Shown here piece after piece: positions 43,144 to 52,595 of a DNA stretch of 64,000 nucleotides (positions are counted from its first letter, which is position 1; each line of letters opens with the position of its first letter). The notes under the pieces are model-generated. The model worked only from the letters and a program-made list of their open reading frames with translations, did not search any database and had not been told where the DNA came from. Location: positions 682,001 to 746,000 of the forward strand of contig JAGTJM010000010.1 of the NCBI GenBank assembly GCA_020747015.1, written 5' to 3'. The DNA is from Pyrenochaeta sp. MPI-SDFR-AT-0127. Its lineage: Eukaryota > Ascomycota > Dothideomycetes > Pleosporales > Cucurbitariaceae. Both the position numbers and the translations under genes were made by a program.

Positions 43144-44100
43144 TTAATAATGCGGCTTTAAGTCTAGAACCCTCATTGCTTTGGCGAACCGCAATTTTTG
43201 TTTGTCTTCCAAGAGCAAGCCCGATATGTCGACGACTTGACAGAAAGCTAAGTGATTCGTTTCCTGGAGGTAGAATTCGCTCTGACTATGAGCGGTGATA
43301 CGACTGTGCGGTTTCGATTGGGTTCGAGTATTCGATGGAAGGGTTATGAAGCACGACGTGTAGTAAGTGCACTCAGAGTATTGATGGTGTCTGTAGAGGA
43401 AACTTCGCAAGTCTGCTGAGAGAATTTCGTGAAGTAGAAGTACTTCCAACCCAAAATGACTCTGTAAGACCTGTAGAGGGATATTAGATCACGAGATTTA
43501 CACTGTGATAGCGATTGTCACACGTACACGATTGAGCTGCGCGAACTCTGACGAGCCGTTCTCCGGTTCTCTACACAGGCAGACCATACCTAACCAGTCA
43601 CCATCCTCATAATGCATCGGATCACCTGTCCAGTGATTTTCCTCCATCCATTCTCTTCGGTGCCATTCCACAAATTCCGCTCGATCATCTGATGTCAGAG
43701 CCGCACCAGCATCCAGGTCCTCACACACGTAGCACGATCCTTCATCACGCGGCTGTTGATCATTAAAATCGTGCTGTAACCATGTGCGTATACCTTGAAA
43801 CTTAGCAAAGGTCTGCTCCCATCTTGGCCGGCATGCTGTTGTGCTCATGTGGTGCGCATCACTGATGATCTGCTCGAGAATCTCTTGAGGTAACCGGGAT
43901 AATGCGCTATCGCCAAAGCGATGACAAAGGCGTACGGCAATTGTTTGAGTATATTGAGAACGGTAAGCTTCGAGGCTGGCGCCTAACTTGGCAACATTGA
44001 CGGGTACAGCCCACTTCAGCTGTGGTCGCGGCCTTGGGCACGGATGATCATCAGGATCAGAATGTTCGTCCTTGAAAAGGTCCCAGCTGTAATAGCACAT
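43144..44100 (-). CDS. F-box-like hypothetical protein
   Basis: Model: exons 43528-44100 and 43144-43470, 299 residues. The intron (57 nt, GTACGT...CTACAG) joins NRV to LQSHFGLEVLLLHEIL in frame. The start MCYYSWDLFKDEH follows a pyrimidine-rich leader. SRLPQEILEQIISDAHH near residues 67-83 resembles the short F-box-like helix common in fungal proteins of unknown function. A CYVCEDLDAG Cys pair and a Trp-rich region (WHRREWMEENHW) follow. If the F-box is real the protein would link a substrate to an SCF ubiquitin ligase. Two oddities: the frame continues for 60 codons beyond the single TAA, and the upstream frame is open to an acceptor-like site that could join it to the next ORF. Both boundaries are therefore uncertain. 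Confidence 0.65.
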
Positions 44101-44252
44101 GGCAATAGTAAGACTGTGTGCGTTCAAGTCAAGAGGTAGAGAGGAGGGAATGAGAGGCGACAAGGGGAGAAAAGCATTGAATTCAAGGTGAGTGCGCAGT
44201 TTAGAGAAGGAAAGAGGGTTCTCCGATACACTAACCGTATCTGGCCAACACT

Positions 44253-44585
44253 TTATGAGAATTTAGCAAGATCATAGGCGACATGAAGCAGTTGGAAAGA
44301 GTCAGATGCACTCACTTTCACATGGATACGAGCTTTTCGTTCTAGATCCACCTTTAATTGGGCATCGATGCTGGAAAGTAGCAGATGGTAAGCGACTTCC
44401 TTTAATTTTGTAGTGCCTTTTAACTGCTCGATGTAGCGCCTCCATAGCTGTTGTGCTCTCTCATCGACGCTTCTTATTTCACGATTAGCATCGCTAACCT
44501 TGTATACTGTCTTTGAAGGGCGAGATAGTGCATTTGCTTTCTGGGTCATCTGTGGCTGACTATATTTGTTACCAAGCTGCCACAT
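44253..44585 (-). CDS. Small hypothetical ORF, possible 5' exon of the F-box-like gene
   Basis: An ATG frame of 110 codons (MWQLGNKYSQPQ... DLAKFS). It is charged and helical (SVDERAQQLWRRYIEQLKG) with no recognisable domain. A good donor, GTGAGT, follows codon IHVK; splicing to the ATAAAG acceptor near 44234 would join it in frame to a stretch that stays open up to MCYYSWDLF of the next gene. It is therefore either a small gene by itself or the N-terminal exon of the F-box-like gene. Confidence 0.4.
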   Translation of the reverse strand: MWQLGNKYSQPQMTQKANALSRPSKTVYKVSDANREIRSVDERAQQLWRRYIEQLKGTTKLKEVAYHLLLSSIDAQLKVDLERKARIHVKVSASDSFQLLHVAYDLAKFS

Positions 44586-45297
44586 AAGTATAGAGAAGAC
44601 CACTTGACATTAAGAAAATACCATCACTGGCAAACTGAAATAATGAAATTACGCATACACAGCGTCTTAATCGTAGACTCTGCTCATTTACTACGTCTGT
44701 AGCTCGGAAATGATCTGAGAGAACCACGGATGGTCCAAAGCCTCCCGCGCGGTGATCCTTCTCACGAGATCTAAACTCGTCATCTTGTTATTGAATCCCT
44801 GAACTCTGCATCTACATAATGACACATCGTACATGGCTGTCTCCGCTTCTCTGCATTGCAGCTGCCTGCGAGAGTAATCAGGCGTTCGAAGAAAGGATTA
44901 TCTTCTCCACCATGTTGAGAACCTTCAGGGCTATTATCATATCCAAAATACGAAATACATCTCTAGAAAACATGCTGCCCGGCGTCGCTGCTATCCAGCT
45001 CTTCATTGCGTTTCTGGGTGTGGTCTACATCCGTCGGCAGATCGTCGAAAAAGGCTTGTTTACCCGAAGCCTGTCCTTAGTCCTAGCTGCATGACTGATT
45101 TATCACGAGCGAGAAATGTTGTCATAGCTGTGAAGGTTAGAATCCATGGTCAATGCTCTGAAGTGCTTCGCACATAGGCTTAGTATTCACGCTTGGCGGA
45201 GTTTCGACGACTTGAATTACATCTTGCTATAGCTCTCTCGTGCCTAGCTGTGGCTATTAAGAAGAATCTCAGGAGTACAGTTCAATGCAGAACCGCT
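44586..45297. other. Interval with one weak membrane-like ORF
   Basis: The plus strand has an ATG frame at 44819-45094 (91 codons) with one hydrophobic stretch (MLPGVAAIQLFIAFLGVVYI). I do not recognise it and give it little weight. Nothing else is visible. Confidence 0.35.
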
Positions 45298-47256
45298 TTA
45301 CAATTCAACCGACCATCTCTTCCTAATAGTGCCTCCCCACTTCAGAAACGCAAATGGCACTGGCGTCACGATTAGTGCCAATATACCTAGCAACGTGTTG
45401 CCCCAGCCTAAACCCAAGCTATCATATATCTTCGGTCCGATGAGGGGTAGAAAGGCACCAAAGATGGACCTCATAAACACCAGCGCTGCTACTGCAGATG
45501 CGGCGGTCGAGAGAAAAGCATCCACGGCATAAGTCTGGCAGGGCACAAAGATGCCAAGTAGACCGAAGCCAAAAGGTATGAAGGATATACAGGGTACGAT
45601 CCAATGAACAGAAGCTCGAGTGGTCCAGGCGTACATGAAAAGTGCGATTGGGATGAAGGGAGCAAAATAGACTGTGTTCGCCAATCGCATCTCGGCTATG
45701 GAAACGTTAGACCAGTGTCAGAAGTGAGATGTAGACAGGGAAGGTAGACAACGTACGCTCGAAAACACCGCCGTTCTTCTCTCGAAGGAAGAGTACAGTA
45801 TTATCATTGTACCTCATCATAAAAGCAAGCGCAATCTGTCTTTGTGTAAGATACGTAGTCTATCAAAGAAGAGAGAACCTTGTGTAATACTCACGAACAT
45901 GCCGATTCCAACTATAAATGACATGTTAGCGAAGTCAATCAAAAAGCTAGGTTGGAAGATATAACGTACGCCCCAGATAGGCCAGTCCTGTGTATTGGAT
46001 CTCGAAGTGATAGATATCTTGGAACACATCGGGTATAGTAGTGAACATCAAGTCTGAGGTAAAGTCAGTATCTCATATAAATCTGGGGTTCTTGCAGGAC
46101 CCACATAAGATGCCATAAATAATGCTCACGTATAAAGCCACCATGAGGATGATTGGTGATTTGCAGATGAACTGCTTTCATTAGCATGATATCTATGCAA
46201 ATATCATAACACCATACCTTGATCGGCCGCACAAGGCTACGGGTTAGCACTTGACCAGGAGGCAATTGCATCTCCAGCTGTGAACGAAGATCGTCTCGTC
46301 CCAATTCTTTCCTTAGGCGCGCGACCTTCTTTTCCAGGATCGTCGGATGGTTGGATTCTCGCATGAAGAAGAACATTAGAATATTTAGCGGGCCAGTAGC
46401 CATGAGCATGATCCAGTATGCCCATCGCCATCCGAGGTTCTGTGAGATAAAACCCCCGATGATAGGCCCAACTGGTTCACAACGTTAGTCAAATGTTATC
46501 AGGTCCCTTTCTAGTACACTCACACCAACTGGAGAAAGTGATGGCGTTCCAATAACGATAGCTGACGCAGCCGCGCGCTCGTGCACTTTGAACACATCCC
46601 CAATGCATGCTGAAACGATTGTCATGATAGCCGATCCTCCGATGCCAGCGAGTAGCCGCATAATGATTAGACTTGGCATATTTGGTGCAAAAGAGCAACC
46701 CAATAAGAATGCATTAAAGACAACGCTTGAACAATTGACGACAAGTGGCCGACCATACATTTCCGAGAGCGGCGCCAGAAAGAGGGGTCCAACTGCGTAG
46801 CCCAACACGTAGATCGATATCATGAGCGTTCCAATGGTCTTGGATGATACACCAAATTCCTCGAGGGTGAGACCAGTTCCTGGAGCACACAATGAAGATA
46901 CTGTTGGAGAGAAGGTGGACATCAGGATGACCCATGTCATCAAAATCCATTTCTTCGACCAGCTCCAATTCCTTCATAGTCGTCAGATTGCACTCCTGGC
47001 GCTGAAGTGGGATTCTACACTTAGTAGCGACTCACTGTGGGTTCTCGGGGTCATCAGCACTATCCCAACCGACCAAACAATTGTCAAGGTCCATGAGCAC
47101 CAGGGCGCGGTCTCCGGAAGCTTCAACGGCCGCTTCGGGCTTCTCTGGTGAGGCAATATCTGCGCCTTCGACAAGTGTTACGGTGGGGCCATTCTCGACG
47201 TCGCCCGGGATGCTCTTCTCCGAGCCCATATCGTGATAGCTCTGACGACAGGACAT
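45298..47256 (-). CDS. MFS drug/H+ antiporter-like transporter
   Basis: Model: exons 47036-47256, 46526-46971, 46218-46471, 46105-46174, 45970-46053, 45895-45911, 45757-45835 and 45298-45695, 522 residues, the normal DHA1 size. All seven introns are 43-64 nt and the joins restore continuous membrane segments. An acidic cytosolic N-terminus ends NPQNWSWSKKW, the usual entry to TM1. APLSEMYGRPLVV is the loop 2-3 motif, and RLLAGIGGSAIM and GPIIGGFISQNLGWRWAYWI follow, the last resembling antiporter motif C. Exon 6 is a 17-nt microexon encoding LGIGMF in a membrane helix. The first ATG is used; a second ATG nine codons later could serve instead. It probably exports small hydrophobic compounds at the plasma membrane; the substrate is unknown. 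No biosynthetic genes are adjacent. Confidence 0.87.
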
Positions 47257-47843
47257 ACTAAGACAGTGAAATGGGAGTGAAACCAATACGACAGAAAGAA
47301 TTGAGAGACGAATCACTGAAATCAAAATGGAGGGCTATAGAATCCTCGGAGTTAACAGCCCTACCTAAAACGGCCTGTGTCAATTCCCGCTGGCAAGATA
47401 TGAGTCTGACTCGTGTGCATGTGCTTCATCATGGCGGAAAAGGTGTTCCGGATACCTTCGCGGCCTAAAGTGGGAGCGATAACGGTTGCTCGACAGGCCG
47501 ACAGTAAACAGTATGCTTGGTATCGGAACTAATCCCCTAAATAATTGATGTTCGTGTTTCACTGTATTTACAGATAGAGACGCATGGTGAGGATGCAGAG
47601 ACCGCCACTCAACATGGCGGGCAACTCAAGCATGAGCGTTGATTGTGCTGAGACAAGATATCATTCTCTGGTGGCTTGTTTCATGACCGCTGTGATTGAT
47701 GAGTAATGTCGGCGACGGGGTAGGAAATGGTAACATGAGGTCAGAGGGCGAGGGTCAGCCTTGCCAAAAAGTTCTGCGCCCCGCCAAACACGATCTTCAT
47801 CCCGCTGCAACCCCGCGACACGCTCGAACACGCCACGCGCAAC
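47257..47843. promoter_or_regulatory. Shared upstream region of MFS and DPH1 genes
   Basis: 587 bp between divergent start codons; no coding frame or named element recognised. Confidence 0.45.
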
Positions 47844-49329
47844 ATGGAGGACGACAGAGCGGCAACCAATCTGGGCCCTGAGGTGGAAGAGGGGATAGTG
47901 GACGAGCCCATCCCTGTGCCCAAGCAGCCAAAGCGACGCTTCGTCGGCAGAAAGACGGCGGACAAAGCGAATGAGCCACAAGCAGACCCAAATACAAATA
48001 TCGAAGACTCAAGTGCCATACAAGGTGTGAGGAACCCAGATTGAAACCTTCAACCTCAGAGCAGACCTAATACGTGTATCAGTTGCCCAACCTCGCCGTA
48101 CAGCTCGTGCGCTGAATGCGATACCCGATTCTATCCTCCACGACCAAGAGATCAACGATGCAATCGCCCTTCTTCCCCCAAACTACAATTTCGAAATTCA
48201 CAAATGCATTCACCGGATACAAACTTCGGGCGCTAAGTCAATAGCACTACAATTCCCCGAGGGCCTACTTCTATTTGCAACCACCATATCCGATATCTTG
48301 ACGCGGTTCTGTCCGGGAACCTCGACACTCATTATGGGAGATGTTACGTATGGTGCATGCTGTATAGATGACTATACTGCACGGGCACTAGGCTGTGATC
48401 TATTGATTCACTATGCGCATAGCTGTCTGATTCCCGTCGCTGTGACCAAGATTGCGACACTGTACATTTTCGTCTCGATAAGTATCGATACGCAGCATCT
48501 TATCAACACTCTCACGGAGAACTTTCCCGTTGGCAAGACAATTGCTCTTGTGGGAACTATTCAGTTTAATGCAACGATCCACGGCATTGTACCCATACTG
48601 AGGAGGGAAGGGTACAACCCATTCGTACCACAAATTGCCCCATTGTCAAAGGGCGAGATTCTCGGCTGCACATCACCATCCATGGCTATCAAGCCAGGGC
48701 AACTGAATGCGAGAGGGAAAGAAGAGGAAGTTCCAGACTTGATTCTCTATCTCGGCGACGGACGCTTCCATCTGGAGAGCGCAATGATCGCCAACCCCTC
48801 GCTACCCGCATATCGTTATGATCCCTACTCAAGGCGTCTTACGCATGAGACTTACGAACATGATTCACTCTACGACCTGCGTCGTTCTGCTATTCTCACA
48901 GCCCGTAAGGCACGCACGTGGGGTATCATTCTGGGTTCATTGGGACGGCAAGGTAACCCACATACATTAACATTAATCGAGAACGAGCTTGAGCGACAGG
49001 GTATCAAATGTGTAAATCTCCTTATGTCAGAGATATTTCCCGGAAAGCTGGGAATGATGTCAGATGTCGAAGCCTGGGTGCAAATTGCATGTCCAAGGTT
49101 GAGTATCGACTGGGGATATGCATTCCCTAGGCCGCTGCTAAGCCCCTACGAGGCCCTCGTTGCACTCGGGGTGAAGGATGCGCCGTGGCTGGACGAGGAT
49201 GGCGTCAAGAGGAAGGTTGAAGAGAGGGAAAAGAAAAGCCTATATCCTATGGACTTTTACGCTAAAGAAGGGCTAGGACGAACAACAGTGGATCATGTGA
49301 GGGCCGCGGAGGTCGAGATCAGGAGTTGA
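47844..49329 (+). CDS. DPH1: Diphthamide biosynthesis protein 1
   Basis: Model: exons 47844-48024 and 48083-49329, 475 residues. The 58-nt intron joins SSAIQ to VAQPRRTARALNAIP. The Dph1/Dph2 core starts at IALQFPEGLLLFATTISDIL. The three cysteines that hold the 4Fe-4S cluster are visible: in MGDVTYGACCIDDYTAR, in EILGCTSP and in IACPRLSIDWGYAFPRPL. HYAHSCLIPV is also conserved. With Dph2 it makes a non-canonical radical-SAM enzyme that transfers the 3-amino-3-carboxypropyl group of SAM to a histidine of elongation factor 2, the first step of diphthamide synthesis in the cytosol. The N-terminal 60 residues are acidic, then basic (KRRFVGRK), and less conserved. The longest plain frame starts at a TTG and misses this N-terminus. 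Confidence 0.95.
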
Positions 49330-49763
49330 ACACATCTACCATCTGCATACGGACGGCGCTGGTGTGCTTTGAAGACTTCTACGGCATTGCATGGCGCAAC
49401 CACATTATCCTATTTCACATCAATCAAGTTAATGATACCTCAACTGCTGTGGGTTTCTTGTTGTACAACAATTCCATGCATTACAGGCTTGTATGTCGAT
49501 ATAAGTTACAATGATGAATATCAGAAAGACAGAAAGAGCTTAGTAGGCCAAAACGTGGGTGCTTTGGCGTACTACGCTGTAAAGGTCTTATTTTCCACAA
49601 CGAAAAGCAAGCTGACATAACAATTGCTTTAATTGTAATCCTCAAATTCTTACCATGCAGCCCATGGAGTGTAGCAGCTTATTTGAAGTTCGTGTTGGGA
49701 CGGGGCGCAGAGAGCCGAATTGAAGTAGACAGAATCTAACCACCCACCACAACACGCCACACA
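49330..49763. other. Interval between convergent genes
   Basis: 434 bp between two convergent stop codons; no coding frame recognised. Confidence 0.5.
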
Positions 49764-50531
49764 TCAGCCTTGTCTAGGCGACCCATCAGGGTTCTCACTA
49801 CACCCTCCCGGCCCCTGCACACCATCACATCCATCCTCTGTGCACCGCCAACTCACGACCTTATTGTCGAACCGGCGACCCCTCATATTCCCACTGCCAG
49901 GCCAGCGCATCCAATGCGCCGCGCCAAAACAGTCCTGGTCGTCGTAGAAGATGCACAGTTGACCTTTATCTGGCCGAATGCTCGATAACTGCTTCTGCAA
50001 GTTCGCAGGCAGGTTGTGGCATTGGTACGTCACGTTGTGGAAGTACTCACACGTTCCCCTGAAGGCTGTATCGGTGCAGACGAAGATGTCGCCAGGGGAG
50101 GATTCGGGCTCAGGTGAGGGCTCAGGTGGCGGAGCTGGCGGGGCGAATTGCGTGAGGGTGGATGGATTGGCCCAGCCGGCCCACGAGATGTCGTCTGGGT
50201 TGAAGCTGATGGGAGCTTGGGGCGCTGTGGTGAAGGTTGCAGAAGGAATGGGTATGGTTGGTGTAGATTCGGTCGCGACCGTGGGAGTTGCAGTCGATCT
50301 GCTCCAGAGCCATAGTGAGCGATTGGGCATGAAGTCGACAATCTGAGATGTAGCTGGTGTCGATGTTGGTGAGGGTTCACTTTGAACAACTGAACTAGGG
50401 GGCCAGAAGAAGTCTGAGCGGGGCTGGATGTAGTTGATGATGGTGGATGAATTAACTATTGTGTTTGGTTGCTTCTCAGCTATTGCAAGAGATGGTAAAA
50501 GGGAAATGATGGCGAGGGAAAAAGTGAACAT
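49764..50531 (-). CDS. Secreted Cys-rich protein, beta/gamma-crystallin-like domain
   Basis: A single exon encodes 255 residues. A signal peptide (MFTFSLAIISLLPSLAIA) is followed by a Ser/Thr/Pro-rich stalk to about residue 140, ending in Pro/Glu repeats (PPAPPPEPSPEPES). A C-terminal domain of about 100 residues has eight cysteines (FVCTD, GTCEYF, YQCHNL, QLCIFY, QDCFGA, SWRCTED, GCDG and GGCS). Its spacing, with a Tyr/Phe after CE and a second half ending DNKVVSWRC, recalls a two-motif Greek-key crystallin-like fold found in secreted microbial proteins; that is a resemblance, not a search result. It contains an NVT sequon. It may sit in the cell wall or act outside the cell; no enzyme motif is visible. 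Confidence 0.75.
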   Translation of the reverse strand: MFTFSLAIISLLPSLAIAEKQPNTIVNSSTIINYIQPRSDFFWPPSSVVQSEPSPTSTPATSQIVDFMPNRSLWLWSRSTATPTVATESTPTIPIPSATFTTAPQAPISFNPDDISWAGWANPSTLTQFAPPAPPPEPSPEPESSPGDIFVCTDTAFRGTCEYFHNVTYQCHNLPANLQKQLSSIRPDKGQLCIFYDDQDCFGAAHWMRWPGSGNMRGRRFDNKVVSWRCTEDGCDGVQGPGGCSENPDGSPRQG

Positions 50532-50957
50532 GGTGACTTCAACGATTATAGTTGATAGATAAGAAAGGATGAATATGGATTTTGACGAGGAAGGCGTAGT
50601 AGGGACATTACGAGTACATGGGCATTACCTACGTGATTTTCAAATGTAAGTCAAGCAGGTTCTATTGAAACAGAGGATAAAGAGGGAATGGGCTCAGGTG
50701 TATAATCTTTGTTGTGGTAGAAGTCCCTGAAACAACTTCTCTTTATTCAGTATGTGGAAAGTGATTCCGAGACGCGAGGTCTGTTGGGTACCTCAAAGGA
50801 CTCCTTTGATAGTTACAGTGAACGATGTACAGCGCTGTTGGTGTTACTAATATTTTGCTTCTCAGCAAAAGGCAGGCGAAAGTACGATAATGCAAGGTGG
50901 CAAGTGAATACAGAAGGTGTTATTGGTGTGGCCAAGAACATCCACGTTGATTTTATT
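50532..50957. other. Upstream region of the secreted protein gene
   Basis: 426 bp on the 5' side of the secreted protein and the 3' side of the aminotransferase. Nothing further recognised. Confidence 0.45.
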
Positions 50958-52297
50958 TTACTCTTGAATATACTTCTTAAGCCCTCTAAGCCTTTCCATT
51001 GCAGTTTCCAATACATCATCGTTCTTACATACAGCGAATCTCAGCCAGTCCTCGACAATATGCGCATTGCCTGGTGTAAAGAACTCCGTCGGTGGAATTG
51101 CTGCAACACCAACTTCCTTAATCAGGAACCAGCTGAGCTTGAAGTCTCTTGGGCGCTCGGCAACATGTGGTGGGAAGTCGTAATTTTCCGGTAGTTTGAC
51201 TTTGGACATGTTGACCAGAACAAAGTATCCGCCCTCTGGGTCCGAGTACGGGAGCTTCAGCTCGTCAAACACGGCGGTGAATTTGTCCATTTTGGCTTTC
51301 ATCTCCTTCTTCGAATCCTCCCAGAAGTTGTGTGCGTCAGCTTGCTCGAAACCAATCGCTGTTGCTTCTTGCAGGGGCGATACGCTGCTGTAGCAGATGC
51401 GTGTGTGTGCTGCACTGACATATTTAATGAGGTGCTCAGGGCCAATGAGCCAGCCAACTCTCCATCCCGTAGCATAGAAGTTCTTGCCTCCTGAGCCGAC
51501 TGTTAGTGTGAGCTTTGCGATCTCGGGCGAAAGCGTGGCGACGCGTGTGAATGGAACGTAGTATAATCGGTCGTAGACTTCATCCGAGAGGATGATGATG
51601 TTGTGCTTTACGCAGATGTCGCCAATGGCTTGCAGCTCTTGCTTGGAGAAAACCTTGCCGATGGGGTTGTGTGGTGAGTTGAGAACAATCATGCGTGTCT
51701 TGGGCGTTATCGCTGCCTCGAGTTCTTTTATGTCAAGAGACCACTCCGCTGCTGAGGTGGTCTTTGTGGCTCCTTCCTTTGGAGGGTGCATGGGCACGTA
51801 GACGACCTTGCCACCCGGCATCTCGATGTTGCTGATGTACTGGTCGAAGAAGGGCTCGAAGACGATGACTTCGTCGCCTTGCTCCAAGAAGCCCATGAAT
51901 GCTGACAGCATGCCCTCGTTTGCGCCGGTTGTGATTGTGACCTCGGTCTCGGGGTTGATGGTGCGGCCAAAGAAGGGGGAGTAGGCGTCGGCAATCGCCT
52001 TCTTTAATCGTGGGCGGCCTTTTGTGGGCGAGTACTGGTTGCAGTCGACCTGGTCGAGGGCGGATTTGGCGGCATCGAGGACAAACTTGGGTGGGTTGTA
52101 GCCAAAGAAGCCCTGGCCCATGTTGACGATGGGCTGGACGGGCGAGGCTGCTGCTGCTTCATTCACAATGGACCTGGGCCAATTAGTTGCCATGCAGTGT
52201 ATACGAAGGATCGTGTTGCTTACCAGACATCCTGCTTCTGCCCAGCGACTCTCGCCGCCGGCTTGAAGGGGTCTGCTCGTCGGGTAGTTGCCGACAT
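50958..52297 (-). CDS. BNA3: Kynurenine aminotransferase (class I/II, PLP)
   Basis: Model: exons 52224-52297 and 50958-52173, 429 residues. A 50-nt intron joins GQKQDVW to SIVNEAAAASP, giving the conserved N-terminus RADPFKPAARVAGQKQDVW. The fold-type I core is clear: NMGQGFFGYNPP, NQYSPTKGRPRLKKAIAD, LNSPHNPIGKV, LSDEVYDRLYY, the PLP lysine in VGSGGKNFYATGWRVGW (about 251) and WLRFAVCKNDDVL near the end. It transaminates kynurenine to kynurenic acid with an oxoacid partner in tryptophan breakdown; cysteine-conjugate lyase activity is common in the family. The start used is the ATG at 52297. The frame is open upstream to an ATG at 52399, which would add a 34-residue Arg/Ser/Leu-rich presequence typical of mitochondrial import (463 residues). 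Confidence 0.92.
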
Positions 52298-52595
52298 GGC
52301 TCGCAGCGGGGTGAGGCTGGCGGGGCTCTTGAGAGCAATTGTGAGCAAGATTGTCGAAGAGCGAATGGATTTCAAGGCTGGAGTCACAATCCGCCGCATG
52401 GCCAGTCTCCAGTGTCGGCGTGCAAACAACGAAACCCAGAGCGAAAAAGTTACCGTCAGCTATTGCGTGCTTCCAGGCCAAAGGCCGTCGTGTGCCGTCA
52501 TCAAGCGGCCGCAGCTCCGAGCTTGCGCCGATGCCGCTCGTCGCGTTACCCCAGATAATCGTCGTCGCGTAAATTTAATCCAATCCATCCAAGAC
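52298..52595. promoter_or_regulatory. Shared upstream region of BNA3 and MGS1
   Basis: 298 bp between the two chosen divergent start codons. The left 102 bp could be coding if the longer aminotransferase start is used, which would leave 196 bp. Confidence 0.5.

Noticed and set aside
52197..52595. N-terminal extension of MGS1 in the open frame from 52197
   Set aside because: The extension overlaps the divergent aminotransferase exon and shows no family character; the UBZ finger begins right after the ATG at 52596, as expected for Mgs1/WRNIP1.
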